From positions 1 to 44,279 of the forward strand of contig JAFLTH010000017.1 of the NCBI GenBank assembly GCA_022510525.1: a DNA stretch of 44,279 bases, given 5' to 3'. Source of the stretch: Lachnospiraceae bacterium. GTDB taxonomy: Bacteria; Bacillota; Clostridia; Lachnospirales; Lachnospiraceae. The notes beneath the pieces are model-generated. The model was not told the DNA's origin. It saw only the letters and a list, made by a program, of their open reading frames with translations, and searched no databases. Numbering within the stretch: the stretch's first letter is position 1; the number at the start of each line of letters is the position of its first letter. This document shows positions 1 to 7,256 of the stretch, piece after piece. Made by a program: the position numbers and the translations under genes.

Positions 1-301
1 ATAAAAATAAACAGTAGATAACTGCTTTACGAAAATATGTGTATTTGAGATTTTGCTGTAATGTTATTATATTATCATAAATGTAAAATCTTGTCATCGT
101 AAATTTCCACTTTTTGATTATAAACCACATATTTAATAACATTGCCTTGTTTTTTTTTTGTGTTATTCTATATTTGTCATATAAACCCAAACTATAGATT
201 TTGTATGGACGATGGCAAACTTAGCAAGAAGAATGTTGCAGAACAAATAATATATTTACAACGTACTACACAATATTACATTACCAATGAGGTGGGGAAA
301 A
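1..301. other. AT-rich leader of the unknown gene at 302
   Basis: This stretch is very AT-rich and contains homopolymer T runs. The only ORF seen is a 36-codon plus-strand frame (205-315, ATG GAC GAT...) that overlaps the start of the next gene and has no recognisable ribosome binding site. I do not call it as a gene. No convincing paired -35/-10 promoter was found, although the region presumably holds the promoter for the gene at 302. Confidence 0.4.
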
Positions 302-1420
302 ATGGTATTTTCTGACATCAAAAATGATTTTACAATTTTAATAGGATTAATCGATACTATTAGGGAGCAAGACGAGTTCTTTATAGCTGCACATAGTATA
401 TCATCTAACTATCAAGATAGAATAGAAGCTTTAACAAATACATATATATCTTCGCCCAAAAAAGACGAAAATATATATGCTTTATCTAGGGGTTTGAACT
501 CATTAGAAACATTCTATTCTAATCTAATAGCTACTATGAGTACGTCAATTCGAAAAGTAGCTAACCTTATTTCACAAATCGAAAAAACAGAGTTTCAATC
601 CAAATCTGTTGAAAAATATGCAGTAACCTTTTGTGCGAGATTAAATAAATTACTGGATAATCTAGAAGAATACACAAGTTGCAAAATTAAAAATGTATCA
701 ACCGCTGATAGCTATATAAAATTTATATTCTCTTTAAAACATTTTGTAATTTTTTATGACAAGATATATGACAATTACAAAACACTTGGCTATATAGAAA
801 ATGAGTTAATAGAAACCATACCCATAGATATGCCGGTAGATACAGAACTTTTCTATTTAGACATCCGATCTTATAAATCGGATCAGGATATAGTGTCTTT
901 TACGGATGATTTAAAACTATTGGCAAATTGTTTACAAAATCTAGAGCGACTTGTTTGTCCTTCAGATAGTCATTCTATTTATATACGCAAAATAGAAAGC
1001 GGTTCATTAAATGCTATGTTTGGTAGTGGAAAAATAAATTTTTCAATTTTTCCCGACTTAGTTACTAGCATTTCAAATGCGATTAATACATGGCGATTAA
1101 CGCCTGTTGAAAAAGAGAAAACTCAGGCCGAGACAGAAAAACTTAAAGCTGAAACAGAATTAATTCACGCTCAAACAGAAGCGCAATACATACAAAATGA
1201 AGGTTCAAAATTGGCAATTATTAATTCTCAGATTGATTACTTATGCGAAAAATTATCATTAAATCGAGATGATCCTAATTGCATTGAACAAATACATCAG
1301 TTTTGCTTACCCCTTATCAACTACATGGAGAGTAATCCAGTTGGTGCTTTTAACGGAGTACAATATGATATCTCAAAAGATGTGCATTTGTTAGAAAATT
1401 CAAGTATTCAGCACAAATAA
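302..1420 (+). CDS. Unknown protein with C-terminal coiled coil
   Basis: I do not recognise the family. The frame is open from 287, but the ATG at 302 has a well-placed GAGGTGGGG ribosome binding site (289-297), so a 372-residue protein starting MVFSDIKND is preferred. The sequence looks soluble and mostly helical, with no signal peptide or clear membrane span. Roughly residues 270-315 form a charged repeat rich in E, K, Q, A and T (repeating AET/QTE units), typical of a coiled coil. The gene is AT-rich like the rest of the element and stands alone, converging on the toxin-antitoxin pair across a long hairpin. Its position in an integrated element beside an Mrr-type nuclease makes an accessory or defence role possible, but the sequence itself does not show that. 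Confidence 0.6.
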   Translation: MVFSDIKNDFTILIGLIDTIREQDEFFIAAHSISSNYQDRIEALTNTYISSPKKDENIYALSRGLNSLETFYSNLIATMSTSIRKVANLISQIEKTEFQSKSVEKYAVTFCARLNKLLDNLEEYTSCKIKNVSTADSYIKFIFSLKHFVIFYDKIYDNYKTLGYIENELIETIPIDMPVDTELFYLDIRSYKSDQDIVSFTDDLKLLANCLQNLERLVCPSDSHSIYIRKIESGSLNAMFGSGKINFSIFPDLVTSISNAINTWRLTPVEKEKTQAETEKLKAETELIHAQTEAQYIQNEGSKLAIINSQIDYLCEKLSLNRDDPNCIEQIHQFCLPLINYMESNPVGAFNGVQYDISKDVHLLENSSIQHK

Positions 1421-1470
1421 CATTTTTCTAAATTAGATATTTCTAAATGGATCAAGCAAGATAGAATTAT

Positions 1471-1517
1471 ATAATACACCCATGAAAAATTATAAGTATT
1501 TTTCATGGGTATATTAT
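1471..1517. terminator. Long hairpin between convergent genes
   Basis: A perfect 13-bp inverted repeat (1478-1490 and 1498-1510) encloses a 7-nt loop. Beyond one C/A mismatch it extends by six more A/T pairs. It sits between the end of the unknown gene (1420) and the stop of the toxin gene (1594, opposite strand). The stem is AT-rich and lacks a classical long U tract, but the location suggests a bidirectional terminator. Confidence 0.55.
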
Positions 1518-1593
1518 TTCACCTAACCTGTTATATGTTGGTTTACATTAAGTAAATGGATAATTAACATCAAAGAATTATTTCTTTTTATAA

Positions 1594-1935
1594 CTACAAA
1601 TTATCAAAATGATATGTCACTTGTAACTGCAAAATATCGTTCCAGTTTTGTCTATCTTTTAAAACTCTTAATATTATGACTTTCGGCTCCGCATAATCGA
1701 TCACAAAGAAAATGTTATATGTACCAAACGGCTTTATTCTTATCTCATACCCTCGATACTCCAAACCGATTCCCCTATATCCGGTCGGGAAGAATCCAAG
1801 TTTCTTTACTTCATCATCGTATCTGTCCAGAAAATCATCAGCAGCTTTTTGATTCTTAAATTCTCTTATCATATAAGATGCAAAATTGATAACATCATCT
1901 ACCGCCTCTAAGGTTTCTATTACACTATACTGCAT
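1594..1935 (-). CDS. RelE/ParE-superfamily toxin
   Basis: This 113-residue protein has the layout of the RelE/ParE toxin fold: an N-terminal helical hairpin (about 5-50), then beta strands including RGYEIRIKPFGTYNIFFVID (about 61-80) and a closing strand VIILRVLKDRQNW. The core YxIRIKPFGxYNIFF and the final RVLxxRQ motif are usual in this family, and the basic residues there could contact RNA or gyrase. ParE members poison gyrase and RelE members cut mRNA on the ribosome; the sequence alone does not decide between them. Its start overlaps the end of the upstream antitoxin gene by 11 nt, so translation is probably coupled. The pair lies in an integrated element and may help stabilise it. Confidence 0.8.
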   Translation of the reverse strand: MQYSVIETLEAVDDVINFASYMIREFKNQKAADDFLDRYDDEVKKLGFFPTGYRGIGLEYRGYEIRIKPFGTYNIFFVIDYAEPKVIILRVLKDRQNWNDILQLQVTYHFDNL

Positions 1936-2086
1936 ACTCCTTTAATTTCTCCCGTATCATCTGCATAGCTTTATCATGTGGAACTGTCCGACCATTTTCC
2001 ATAGAATCTATACCCTTATCTAATTCCTCAAAAAGTCGGCTCTCCGATTCCATAACTTCCGTTTTGCTCTTTTCTTCTAATTTCAT
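1925..2086 (-). CDS. Antitoxin partner of the RelE/ParE-type toxin
   Basis: This small acidic protein lies directly upstream of, and overlaps, the toxin gene. The frame opens at 2107, but the ATG at 2086 (MKLEEKSKTEV...) has a good AAAGAGGA site seven bases upstream, so a 53-residue product is preferred. Its body (GIDSMENGRTVPHDKAMQMI) resembles the C-terminal toxin-binding segments of short RelB/ParD-like antitoxins, where GR(T/V)xxHDxAxxxIRxKL is common. No separate DNA-binding domain is obvious at this length. The role is assigned mainly from size, gene order and overlap with the toxin. Confidence 0.7.
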   Translation of the reverse strand: MKLEEKSKTEVMESESRLFEELDKGIDSMENGRTVPHDKAMQMIREKLKEYAV

Positions 2087-2194
2087 AAAATCATCCTCTT
2101 TAATCATAAAGGTTACATTGTTATAAATATGATACCACTATTTCATTTTTATATCCATTACTTTTTGTTTATCTTTTTATAGGCATTTGTATGG

Positions 2195-2500
2195 CTAGTG
2201 AGAGGCCTGCATCCGTTACACTGCTATTTGAAATTTTAAGAATTACATCTGATTTGATATCCATATATGTGACTAGTAGGAAATTAGCACCCGTTACAGC
2301 ACTATTTAAGATTTTGGAAATTCTATATATACTTATACCCCATTTTAGATACTAGTTGGAAATTGGTATATATCATTTCCTATATATAATTTAACAACTT
2401 CCGCTGCATTTTCATACCCGTTTAATGGATATGTGAGAAATTCGGATAGCATTGACTTAAAATTCATTTGTACTGATTCTTTATCAATGCAAGTTGATAA
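2195..2500. repeat. Degenerate ~79-bp tandem repeats
   Basis: The 460-bp gap between the antitoxin start and the nuclease gene has no convincing ORF. It contains repeating blocks that begin with CTAGT-like bases and continue with GGAAATTAGCA and CCGTTACA-like words. Units begin near 2195, 2273, 2352 and 2431, a period of 78-79 bp. Copies 1 and 2 are the most alike (shared CCGTTACA, CTATTT and ATTTT blocks), and copies 3 and 4 are weaker. There are no CRISPR-like spacers. The function is unknown; options are a decayed repeat, binding sites or an element-maintenance region. Confidence 0.45.
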
Positions 2501-2547
2501 TTCTTTAAATTAGAATTTTGTTTGCACAAATTCCTCAATAAACGATT

Positions 2548-3291
2548 TTATGACCGCTTCTCTTTTTTCAACTGCTTATATCTTGATATTGCCTTTTTAA
2601 CACTACTATACAATGCTAAAAACGATATTCCAATTACTATGCAGATAAAACGAATTAACCCAGATAAATCTGCTGACATAATTCCGGCTATAATAGAACC
2701 CCAAGCTATCCAAAATATAACAAATCTAAATATCACAAAACCTTTGTATGTAAACTTACTATTATTAAGATAAATATGTCCATTTTTTGCATATATATCT
2801 TTTGCAAGTTCTATACCTTTATCACTTTTTTTCGCTTTTTCAGAAACAGAAGGTTGATTATGTATTCCGTTTATTATGCTACCATATTTTTGTGTAAACT
2901 GGGGATCAATTTCATCATATTCTTCATCATAATTATCTATCAATTCTTCTATAAAAGTTCTATCCCACAATCTAACACCAGTGGTTTTTGCCAAATTTAT
3001 AGCCTGCTTTGTAAATGTACTATTGGTAACAACCGCAGCGGCATCACAATGGTAGAAATCTGTTCCTAATCCTGCTTCTTGTACTGCCTTAACACCTACT
3101 GTATTTTTATAGCGTTTACATTGGATTGCATATTTTACATTTTTTCTACGTGCAAGAATGTCAATACCAAAATCACCACTGCCTTGGGTAACGGTTACAT
3201 CTCTATAACCATTATGAAAAAGCAAATCAGCCACTGTGTATTCAAAATCATGACCATTCATCACATCAAGTTCTTCAATAGCGTATCTCAT
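2548..3291 (-). CDS. Mrr-type restriction endonuclease with two C-terminal membrane helices
   Basis: This 247-residue protein starts with an Mrr catalytic domain (PD-(D/E)xK fold). Visible active-site residues are E17 in the first helix, D44 in GDFGIDIL and the Q57-x-K59 pair in AIQCKRYK, followed by VGVKAVQEA, the usual Mrr helix. About residues 185-203 and 208-230 are strongly hydrophobic and form two membrane spans, ending in a basic tail. The family cleaves modified or foreign DNA; anchoring a nuclease in the membrane suggests a defence effector, which is inference. The start has an AAGGGG site at suitable spacing. It is divergent from the XRE regulator at 3433, with a good promoter between (TTGACT, 18 bp, TATGAT). 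Confidence 0.85.
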   Translation of the reverse strand: MRYAIEELDVMNGHDFEYTVADLLFHNGYRDVTVTQGSGDFGIDILARRKNVKYAIQCKRYKNTVGVKAVQEAGLGTDFYHCDAAAVVTNSTFTKQAINLAKTTGVRLWDRTFIEELIDNYDEEYDEIDPQFTQKYGSIINGIHNQPSVSEKAKKSDKGIELAKDIYAKNGHIYLNNSKFTYKGFVIFRFVIFWIAWGSIIAGIMSADLSGLIRFICIVIGISFLALYSSVKKAISRYKQLKKEKRS

Positions 3292-3328
3292 ATAGCTACC
3301 CCTTAAATTTCTTATTCGTTTTTATTCT

Positions 3329-3358
3329 ATCATATATCTAATTTTGCGAATGAGTCAA
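3329..3358 (-). promoter_or_regulatory. Sigma-A-type promoter for the Mrr-like gene
   Basis: On the minus strand a TTGACT -35 box (3353-3358) is followed after 18 bp by a TATGAT -10 box (3329-3334). The start codon of the nuclease is about 40 nt further down. One arm of the adjacent inverted repeat begins six bases upstream of the -35 box, so the XRE protein could control this promoter. Confidence 0.6.
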
Positions 3359-3363
3359 CTAAT

Positions 3364-3431
3364 AGTTTAAACTCTTTCAACCATAATTATAAAGGCAACA
3401 TTTATACTAACAGTTGAAAGGAATTTAAACT
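3364..3431. promoter_or_regulatory. Inverted operator-like repeats around the XRE promoter
   Basis: AGTTTAAACTCTTTCAAC (3364-3381) is repeated in inverted orientation at 3413-3431, where the plus strand reads GTTGAAAGGAATTTAAACT. The two arms differ by one insertion and one substitution. They flank a TATACT -10-like box (3403-3408) and the second arm covers the ribosome binding site of the XRE gene. This geometry is typical of sites bound by a Cro/CI-type autorepressor and could also regulate the divergent nuclease gene. Confidence 0.55.
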
Positions 3432-3432
3432 T

Positions 3433-3732
3433 ATGGAAAACACTTTAGCGCAACGATTAATTCAATTACGCGAAAAAAATAATTTTTCTCAAAGCTTTGT
3501 TGCTAGACAAATCGGGGTTACTCCTGCGCTGATTAGCGCATACGAAAAACTTGAAAGAAAACCAAGTTTAGAAAAATTGATAGCTCTTGCAGACATTTAT
3601 CACGTGTCTACAGATTATTTACTTGGTAGAACTTATCAAGATGATAGTTCAAAGATAATTAATGTTGAACATCTGTCTGATAAACAAATAAGAATCTTAC
3701 GTGACTTAATAGAAACTATGAAACAAAATTAA
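3433..3732 (+). CDS. XRE-family (Cro/CI-like) transcriptional repressor
   Basis: This 99-residue protein has a helix-turn-helix at about residues 6-60: LRxxxNxSQxxVAxxIGVTPALISAYEKxxRKPSLExLxxLADxYxVSTDYLLGRT, a textbook XRE/Cro-CI domain with no sensor domain. The last 30 residues are a short helical tail probably used for dimerisation. GAAAGGAA upstream serves as the ribosome binding site. It is divergent from the Mrr-like nuclease, and inverted repeats on both sides of its promoter suggest autoregulation and control of the nuclease. It may alternatively govern maintenance of the mobile element. Confidence 0.88.
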   Translation: MENTLAQRLIQLREKNNFSQSFVARQIGVTPALISAYEKLERKPSLEKLIALADIYHVSTDYLLGRTYQDDSSKIINVEHLSDKQIRILRDLIETMKQN

Positions 3733-3886
3733 TAAGATGTACTCAAGAAAGATTAAATTCCAAAAATATGATTTACTCACTCACAATTAAAATTGAAAAA
3801 AATTAAACAGCAAAAATCAATTTTAATCGTCCAAATAGAAAATTTCAAAAATCAAACAGGGCACACACTTTTTTTCTGAAAAAAGC
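3733..3886. other. AT-rich intergenic region with no gene
   Basis: This stretch between the XRE gene and the recombinase terminator is highly A-rich, with repeated AAATTGAAAAAATT-like words. No ORF, promoter or strong hairpin was found apart from the terminator at its right edge. Confidence 0.4.
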
Positions 3887-3920
3887 AAAAAAACACTCCA
3901 AAACCAATGATTTTGGAGTG
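3887..3920 (-). terminator. Rho-independent terminator of the recombinase transcript
   Basis: Reading on the minus strand, a perfect 10-bp stem (3911-3920 with 3894-3903, CACTCCAAAA and its complement) with a 7-nt loop is followed directly by seven T (3887-3893) and then more T-rich sequence. It lies about 60 bases after the recombinase stop codon. Confidence 0.85.
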
Positions 3921-3977
3921 CCAAAAAAATTTTTTCATTTTGCAAAAATGGTTCATTTAGTCGTGAAAAATTAAATT

Positions 3978-5477
3978 CTATATTTTCCATTTAATTTCCA
4001 TATCACCGTTCTGATGTAACTTAATGCGTTCAATCAATACCATACAGATTGACTTTTTTTGTTCATCTGAAAATCTGTTATAGTTGATAGGAATTGAATA
4101 ATTGATGTGCAATTTATCGGTAACTCTTTTATTCAGAAACAAGTCTAATTCTATTGTGTTTATTTCCTGCTGTTTGGTTTCAATCTTGTTGTATACCGTT
4201 TCCGACACATCTCCGCCTTTGGCTGCTATCTCCAACAGATTATCTATCTCTTTTTTCAATTCCTCAATACGTTCTTTTTTGCTTGCCTGTATTGACGCAC
4301 TCTGCACCAGATCCATAGCGATTTTATCAAGGTTTTTCTGTACTTCTGCCCCTAACTCCTTTCGTAACTTGTCAAAACTCAATTCTTTTAAATCCATATT
4401 GCAACAGTGTAGTTGTGTTGCCCCATAACATGCAAGTTTAGGCTTTGTATACATTTTAACAGCATATCCGCAATTAGCACACTTTAGAAGTCCTTGAAAC
4501 TCTTTCATATTCGTTGGCATATTATTCTTTTTAACCTGTTCATTTTGTGCCAACCTCTCCTGTACATTTATAAAGGTTCTGCTGTCTATTACCCCACTAA
4601 AATTAGTGAGATAGATACTTTGCTCTTTTAAGTCCGCGTACTTTCTTACGTTGTAGTTTCCAACTCTTTTACCGACAATATGTGCTGACGATGTTCCGTT
4701 CCAGTCCTCTTCATCATTCAAAAAATGTATACCTCTAATTTGATAATATTTATACAGTATTTCGTCTGCCATGCAATAAACAGGGCTTTGCAAAATTCTT
4801 GATATGGTAACATTATCAAACATTCCGTTTTTGCGTCTGCTTTTATACCCCATTGACGTTAATTCTCTGCATATCATACCCATTGAGATATTAGGTCGGT
4901 AAGAATAATTTTCAAAAACATACTTTACAATCTCTATTTCTTTTTCATCAACTTTTAAAGTGGGTTTTCCGTCTGCTGTCCTTGCATTTATAAATCCGTA
5001 TGGCGCTGGACCGCCCGCCCATCTACCGTCTGTTTTGATACGTTGGTAATAATTATCACGCACTCTCATTTGGATAGTTTCTCTTTCCATTTCCGCAAAT
5101 ACCATACTTATCTTCAACATACTTCTTCCGGTAGCGGTTGAGGTATCAAATGTTTCACTTACAGAGCAAAACTCCACTTTGTGATTTTCAAACTCCTGAT
5201 ACATAGATGTAAAGTCCAAAAGGTTTCTGCTTATTCTGTCTAACTTATACACTACTATCTTAGATATCATATCATCTCTAATATCCCCTAGAAGTCTTTG
5301 AAATTCTGGTCTTATGGTATTCTTTCCGCTGTACCCTTTATCAAAATAGACTTCTATCGGTTCAGTAGTGGGTTTAGAATTGATAAAGTTCTTGCAAAAC
5401 TCTACTTGTGTTTCAATGCTCAGACTGTCTTTTTTGTCTACTGACTGCCTTGCATATATTGCTATCTTACGTTTCAT
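3978..5477 (-). CDS. Large serine recombinase (element integrase)
   Basis: This 499-residue enzyme has an N-terminal resolvase catalytic domain (about 3-150), with YARQS carrying the likely nucleophile Ser12 and the YKLDRISRN arginine motif. A Recombinase domain follows (about 160-270, starting WAGGPAPYGF), then a zinc ribbon (LLKCANCGYAVKMY plus later Cys/His) and a C-terminal coiled coil (about 400-440). This is the architecture of phage and transposon large serine integrases, which cut at short attachment sites with a 2-bp crossover. It is the last gene before the disrupted deacetylase, as expected for an integrase next to its own attachment site. Two small ORFs precede it closely and a strong terminator follows. 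It is probably responsible for the insertion at about 5,810. Confidence 0.95.
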   Translation of the reverse strand: MKRKIAIYARQSVDKKDSLSIETQVEFCKNFINSKPTTEPIEVYFDKGYSGKNTIRPEFQRLLGDIRDDMISKIVVYKLDRISRNLLDFTSMYQEFENHKVEFCSVSETFDTSTATGRSMLKISMVFAEMERETIQMRVRDNYYQRIKTDGRWAGGPAPYGFINARTADGKPTLKVDEKEIEIVKYVFENYSYRPNISMGMICRELTSMGYKSRRKNGMFDNVTISRILQSPVYCMADEILYKYYQIRGIHFLNDEEDWNGTSSAHIVGKRVGNYNVRKYADLKEQSIYLTNFSGVIDSRTFINVQERLAQNEQVKKNNMPTNMKEFQGLLKCANCGYAVKMYTKPKLACYGATQLHCCNMDLKELSFDKLRKELGAEVQKNLDKIAMDLVQSASIQASKKERIEELKKEIDNLLEIAAKGGDVSETVYNKIETKQQEINTIELDLFLNKRVTDKLHINYSIPINYNRFSDEQKKSICMVLIERIKLHQNGDMEIKWKI

Positions 5478-5487
5478 AGCGATATCC

Positions 5488-5610
5488 CTACCTTTCTTCA
5501 GCCTGTTCGTAAATAAATCCGCAAATTTTCAAGTAGATTCTGATACGTTCTTCAGTAGAGATACCCTTATAAATATTAGTTACCTTTGTTTTTCTTTCCT
5601 CCTTTTCCAT
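5488..5610 (-). CDS. Small recombinase-linked protein, copy 2
   Basis: This is a 40-residue ORF ending 10 bases before the recombinase start. The frame is open from 5679, but the ATG at 5610 (MEKEERKTKVTNIYKG) has AAAGGAA at good spacing. Its core VTNIYKGISTEERIRIYLKI closely matches VTNIYKNISTDEKIKLYLKF in the preceding ORF, so the two arose by duplication. It is charged and helical, with no known domain. The tight linkage suggests a partner of the integrase, such as a directionality factor or assembly helper, but that is only inference. Overlap with copy 1 implies translational coupling. Confidence 0.6.
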   Translation of the reverse strand: MEKEERKTKVTNIYKGISTEERIRIYLKICGFIYEQAEER

Positions 5611-5752
5611 TTGTTTCATTTCCTTTAGGGATACATTGACTTCTTTCACGTTGCATTTGCTCCTTTGCAAGATACTCACAAAACTTCAAATACAACTTGA
5701 TTTTCTCGTCGGTAGAAATGTTTTTGTAGATGTTTGTAACCAGTTTAAGCAT
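5576..5752 (-). CDS. Small recombinase-linked protein, copy 1
   Basis: This is a 58-residue ORF reading MLKLVTNIYKNISTDEKI at its start. It is the first gene inside the right end of the element. Its stop overlaps the start of copy 2 by about 34 nt in another frame. The N-terminal 35 residues are similar to copy 2, while the tail is Gly/Lys/Asn-rich and looks disordered. The ribosome binding site is weak (GAGAG further upstream and AAAAGAG next to the ATG). A TATAAT box lies 23 bases upstream (5775-5780). The function is unknown. Confidence 0.55.
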   Translation of the reverse strand: MLKLVTNIYKNISTDEKIKLYLKFCEYLAKEQMQRERSQCIPKGNETNGKGGKKNKGN

Positions 5753-5774
5753 CTCTTTTCTACTCTCTTTTTAT

Positions 5775-5804
5775 ATTATATCCCTGTCAATTTTATTTAT
5801 TACA
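5775..5804 (-). promoter_or_regulatory. Possible recombinase-operon promoter next to the attachment site
   Basis: On the minus strand TATAAT (5775-5780) lies just inside the element. A TTGTAA hexamer is found 19 bp upstream, a long but possible spacing that reaches almost to the gene junction. If used, the promoter would sit at the attachment site, and its -35 region could change when the element excises and circularises. The frame of the truncated deacetylase ends in the same TATAA sequence. Confidence 0.35.
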
Positions 5805-5818
5805 AGTCTTTCCACGTC
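5800..5818. other. Predicted attachment-site junction of the integrated element
   Basis: On the minus strand the deacetylase reads QWDV and then leaves the family pattern (normally followed by D-S-L-D-W-K) at about 5,810, entering AT-rich sequence and a stop at 5,771. This breakpoint, next to an integrase gene, marks the likely crossover. The exact two bases cannot be set without the uninterrupted site or the other junction, which lies outside the window. Confidence 0.6.
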
Positions 5819-6561
5819 CCACTGTATAGAATAATACCCGCACTTCCTTGCCACATTTATGACATCATTGTCATAATCTCCATAGGGCGGCCGGAACAAA
5901 AACATCTCATATCCGGTAAGTTCCTGAACTTTTCTATGTACCTCCATTAACTCTTCCTCTTTTTCCCCGGAAGAAAGCTGGGACATATTCTTATGATTCT
6001 CGCTGTGATTACCCAGGTCATGCCCGTCGGCGAGAATGGCCTTTACATCATCCGGATATGATTCAACCCAGCCTCCTGTCATAAAAAAAGTCACCTTGAC
6101 GTTATGTTTTCTCAGAATTTCCAGAATCCTGGACGTATCTTCATTCCCCCATGCAGCATCAAAGCTCAGTGCAATCTGATTTTTCTCAGTCTCCACACAA
6201 TAAATCGGAAGTTCGCGTCCGTTTACCGAATTGCTGACGGTAATCGAATCCGGCAGTACTTTGACAATACCCTGAATCAGCGCTACCGTAGCAAGCAGGA
6301 ATGCCGCCGACTTTACTGCCTGCATTATAATCTCCTGGCGAAAAGCTTCCTTTTTCCACTGTGCCTTTGTCTGATATTTCTTTTTATGCGGTCTGCGCCT
6401 TTTTGCGCCTTCTGTATTCTCCGAATTGATTTTCCTTTCCAGCTCGTTAAGAATCAGTGTAATCTTTTCATCCCAGGTCTTCTTATTTTCACTCATCAGA
6501 AAACTCCCTATAAAATCATTTGTACAGTATATGCGGGGATTTCCAAATCTTTGAAAATAAT

Positions 6562-7053
6562 TTATTTACCTTTTTTAATCTGCTCTATCTCTTTCTCTAT
6601 TTCGCGAATTCTGCGGCTCTCACCAATTATATGTTCATCCAGCCTGTCGCTCTCATCCCTTCCTGCTCCGACATCCTCCGGGTTGGCAAGCAGTATCTTC
6701 GCAAGCAACCCTGCCCCTCCAAATATCAGGATCAGGATAAGTACCCACTCATACAATGTCATATGTACAAGGGAGAGATTAGTGGTTAAAATGATACTTA
6801 CCACTATTATAAGCACCCCCAGTCCCGTAAAAACCTTAGATGCAAAGCTGCCTCCGGATGCAAACATCCAGATAATCCCTATGATAAACGGTATCATTAT
6901 CATGCCGTTGCTCATACTGAAGCTGCCAAACATCATATATCGCCCAAAAAAAGAAGAAGATACCATGACTTTCTGTGAAAAAATAAAAAGTCCGACAACC
7001 AGCATAAGCAGTCCGCCCAGAAACTGCAACAACTCATTTTTTGCTCTTTTCAT
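6562..7053 (-). CDS. Small multi-pass membrane protein of unknown function
   Basis: This 163-residue protein has about four hydrophobic segments (around 9-26, 46-64, 72-90 and 99-120) and a charged C-terminal helix (about 125-163, rich in E, R, K and I) that probably forms a cytoplasmic coiled coil. I do not recognise a functional family. A good AGGAGG site precedes the ATG. It lies 65 bases upstream of the deacetylase gene on the same strand, so the two may be cotranscribed, and it may have been connected with that envelope function. A candidate promoter (TTGCCA, 17 bp, CATAAT) lies upstream. Confidence 0.65.
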   Translation of the reverse strand: MKRAKNELLQFLGGLLMLVVGLFIFSQKVMVSSSFFGRYMMFGSFSMSNGMIMIPFIIGIIWMFASGGSFASKVFTGLGVLIIVVSIILTTNLSLVHMTLYEWVLILILIFGGAGLLAKILLANPEDVGAGRDESDRLDEHIIGESRRIREIEKEIEQIKKGK

Positions 7054-7122
7054 ATCTTAATATGTCCTCCTAACCTTATCTTTATAATTTACCGTGTATC
7101 CAAATATTATCTGCTTTCTATT

Positions 7123-7151
7123 ATTATGACTTACTTATTAAGTATTGGCAA
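7123..7151 (-). promoter_or_regulatory. Candidate promoter for the small membrane protein gene
   Basis: On the minus strand TTGCCA (7146-7151) and CATAAT (7123-7128) are separated by 17 bp, about 70 bases upstream of the start codon. It is one of two divergent promoters in the 323-bp gap 7054-7376, which otherwise holds AT-rich sequence and no gene. Confidence 0.4.
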
Positions 7152-7256
7152 GATTTACGTAAGCATTAATTTATGGAATTGATTATTTGCATTGTCATTA
7201 ATCTTCACGCTGCTGTCAGATTTACATTTCTGTTTATAATAATTTATCAAATTTAC

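Larger units (their letters stand above)
5771..6496 (-). pseudogene. Polysaccharide deacetylase (PdaB/NodB type) truncated by the element
   Basis: The product has a basic N-terminal cytoplasmic part, one membrane anchor (about 57-82) and a NodB deacetylase domain from about residue 106. Visible motifs are ALSFDAAWG (motif 1, with the PdaB-type SFDAAWG form), the metal-binding HSENH (motif 2) and RPPYGDYD (motif 3). After GYYSIQWDV the sequence changes to a short unrelated tail (RLVINKIDRDII), losing the final conserved part that normally carries the closing motifs (LDW and the I-L-x-H segment). Intact proteins would run on for another 50-70 residues. It would have removed acetyl groups from cell-wall or spore-wall glycan. 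The N-terminal part has a normal GGGAG ribosome binding site. The truncated product is probably inactive. Confidence 0.85.

Noticed and set aside
205-315. Short plus-strand ORF of 36 codons before the unknown gene
   Set aside because: It has no ribosome binding site and overlaps the well-supported start at 302; not enough to call a gene.
2195-2500. CRISPR array
   Set aside because: The repeats are degenerate, long in period and without constant direct repeats or unique spacers; no cas genes are nearby.
2522-3306. Several plus-strand ORFs opposite the Mrr-like gene
   Set aside because: They are antisense to a gene with clear catalytic motifs, are rich in Phe, Ile and Tyr, and lack ribosome binding sites.
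6104-7060. 318-residue plus-strand ORF spanning two minus-strand genes
   Set aside because: It runs antisense across the deacetylase and membrane protein genes and their gap, has no ribosome binding site, and shows low-complexity shadow composition.
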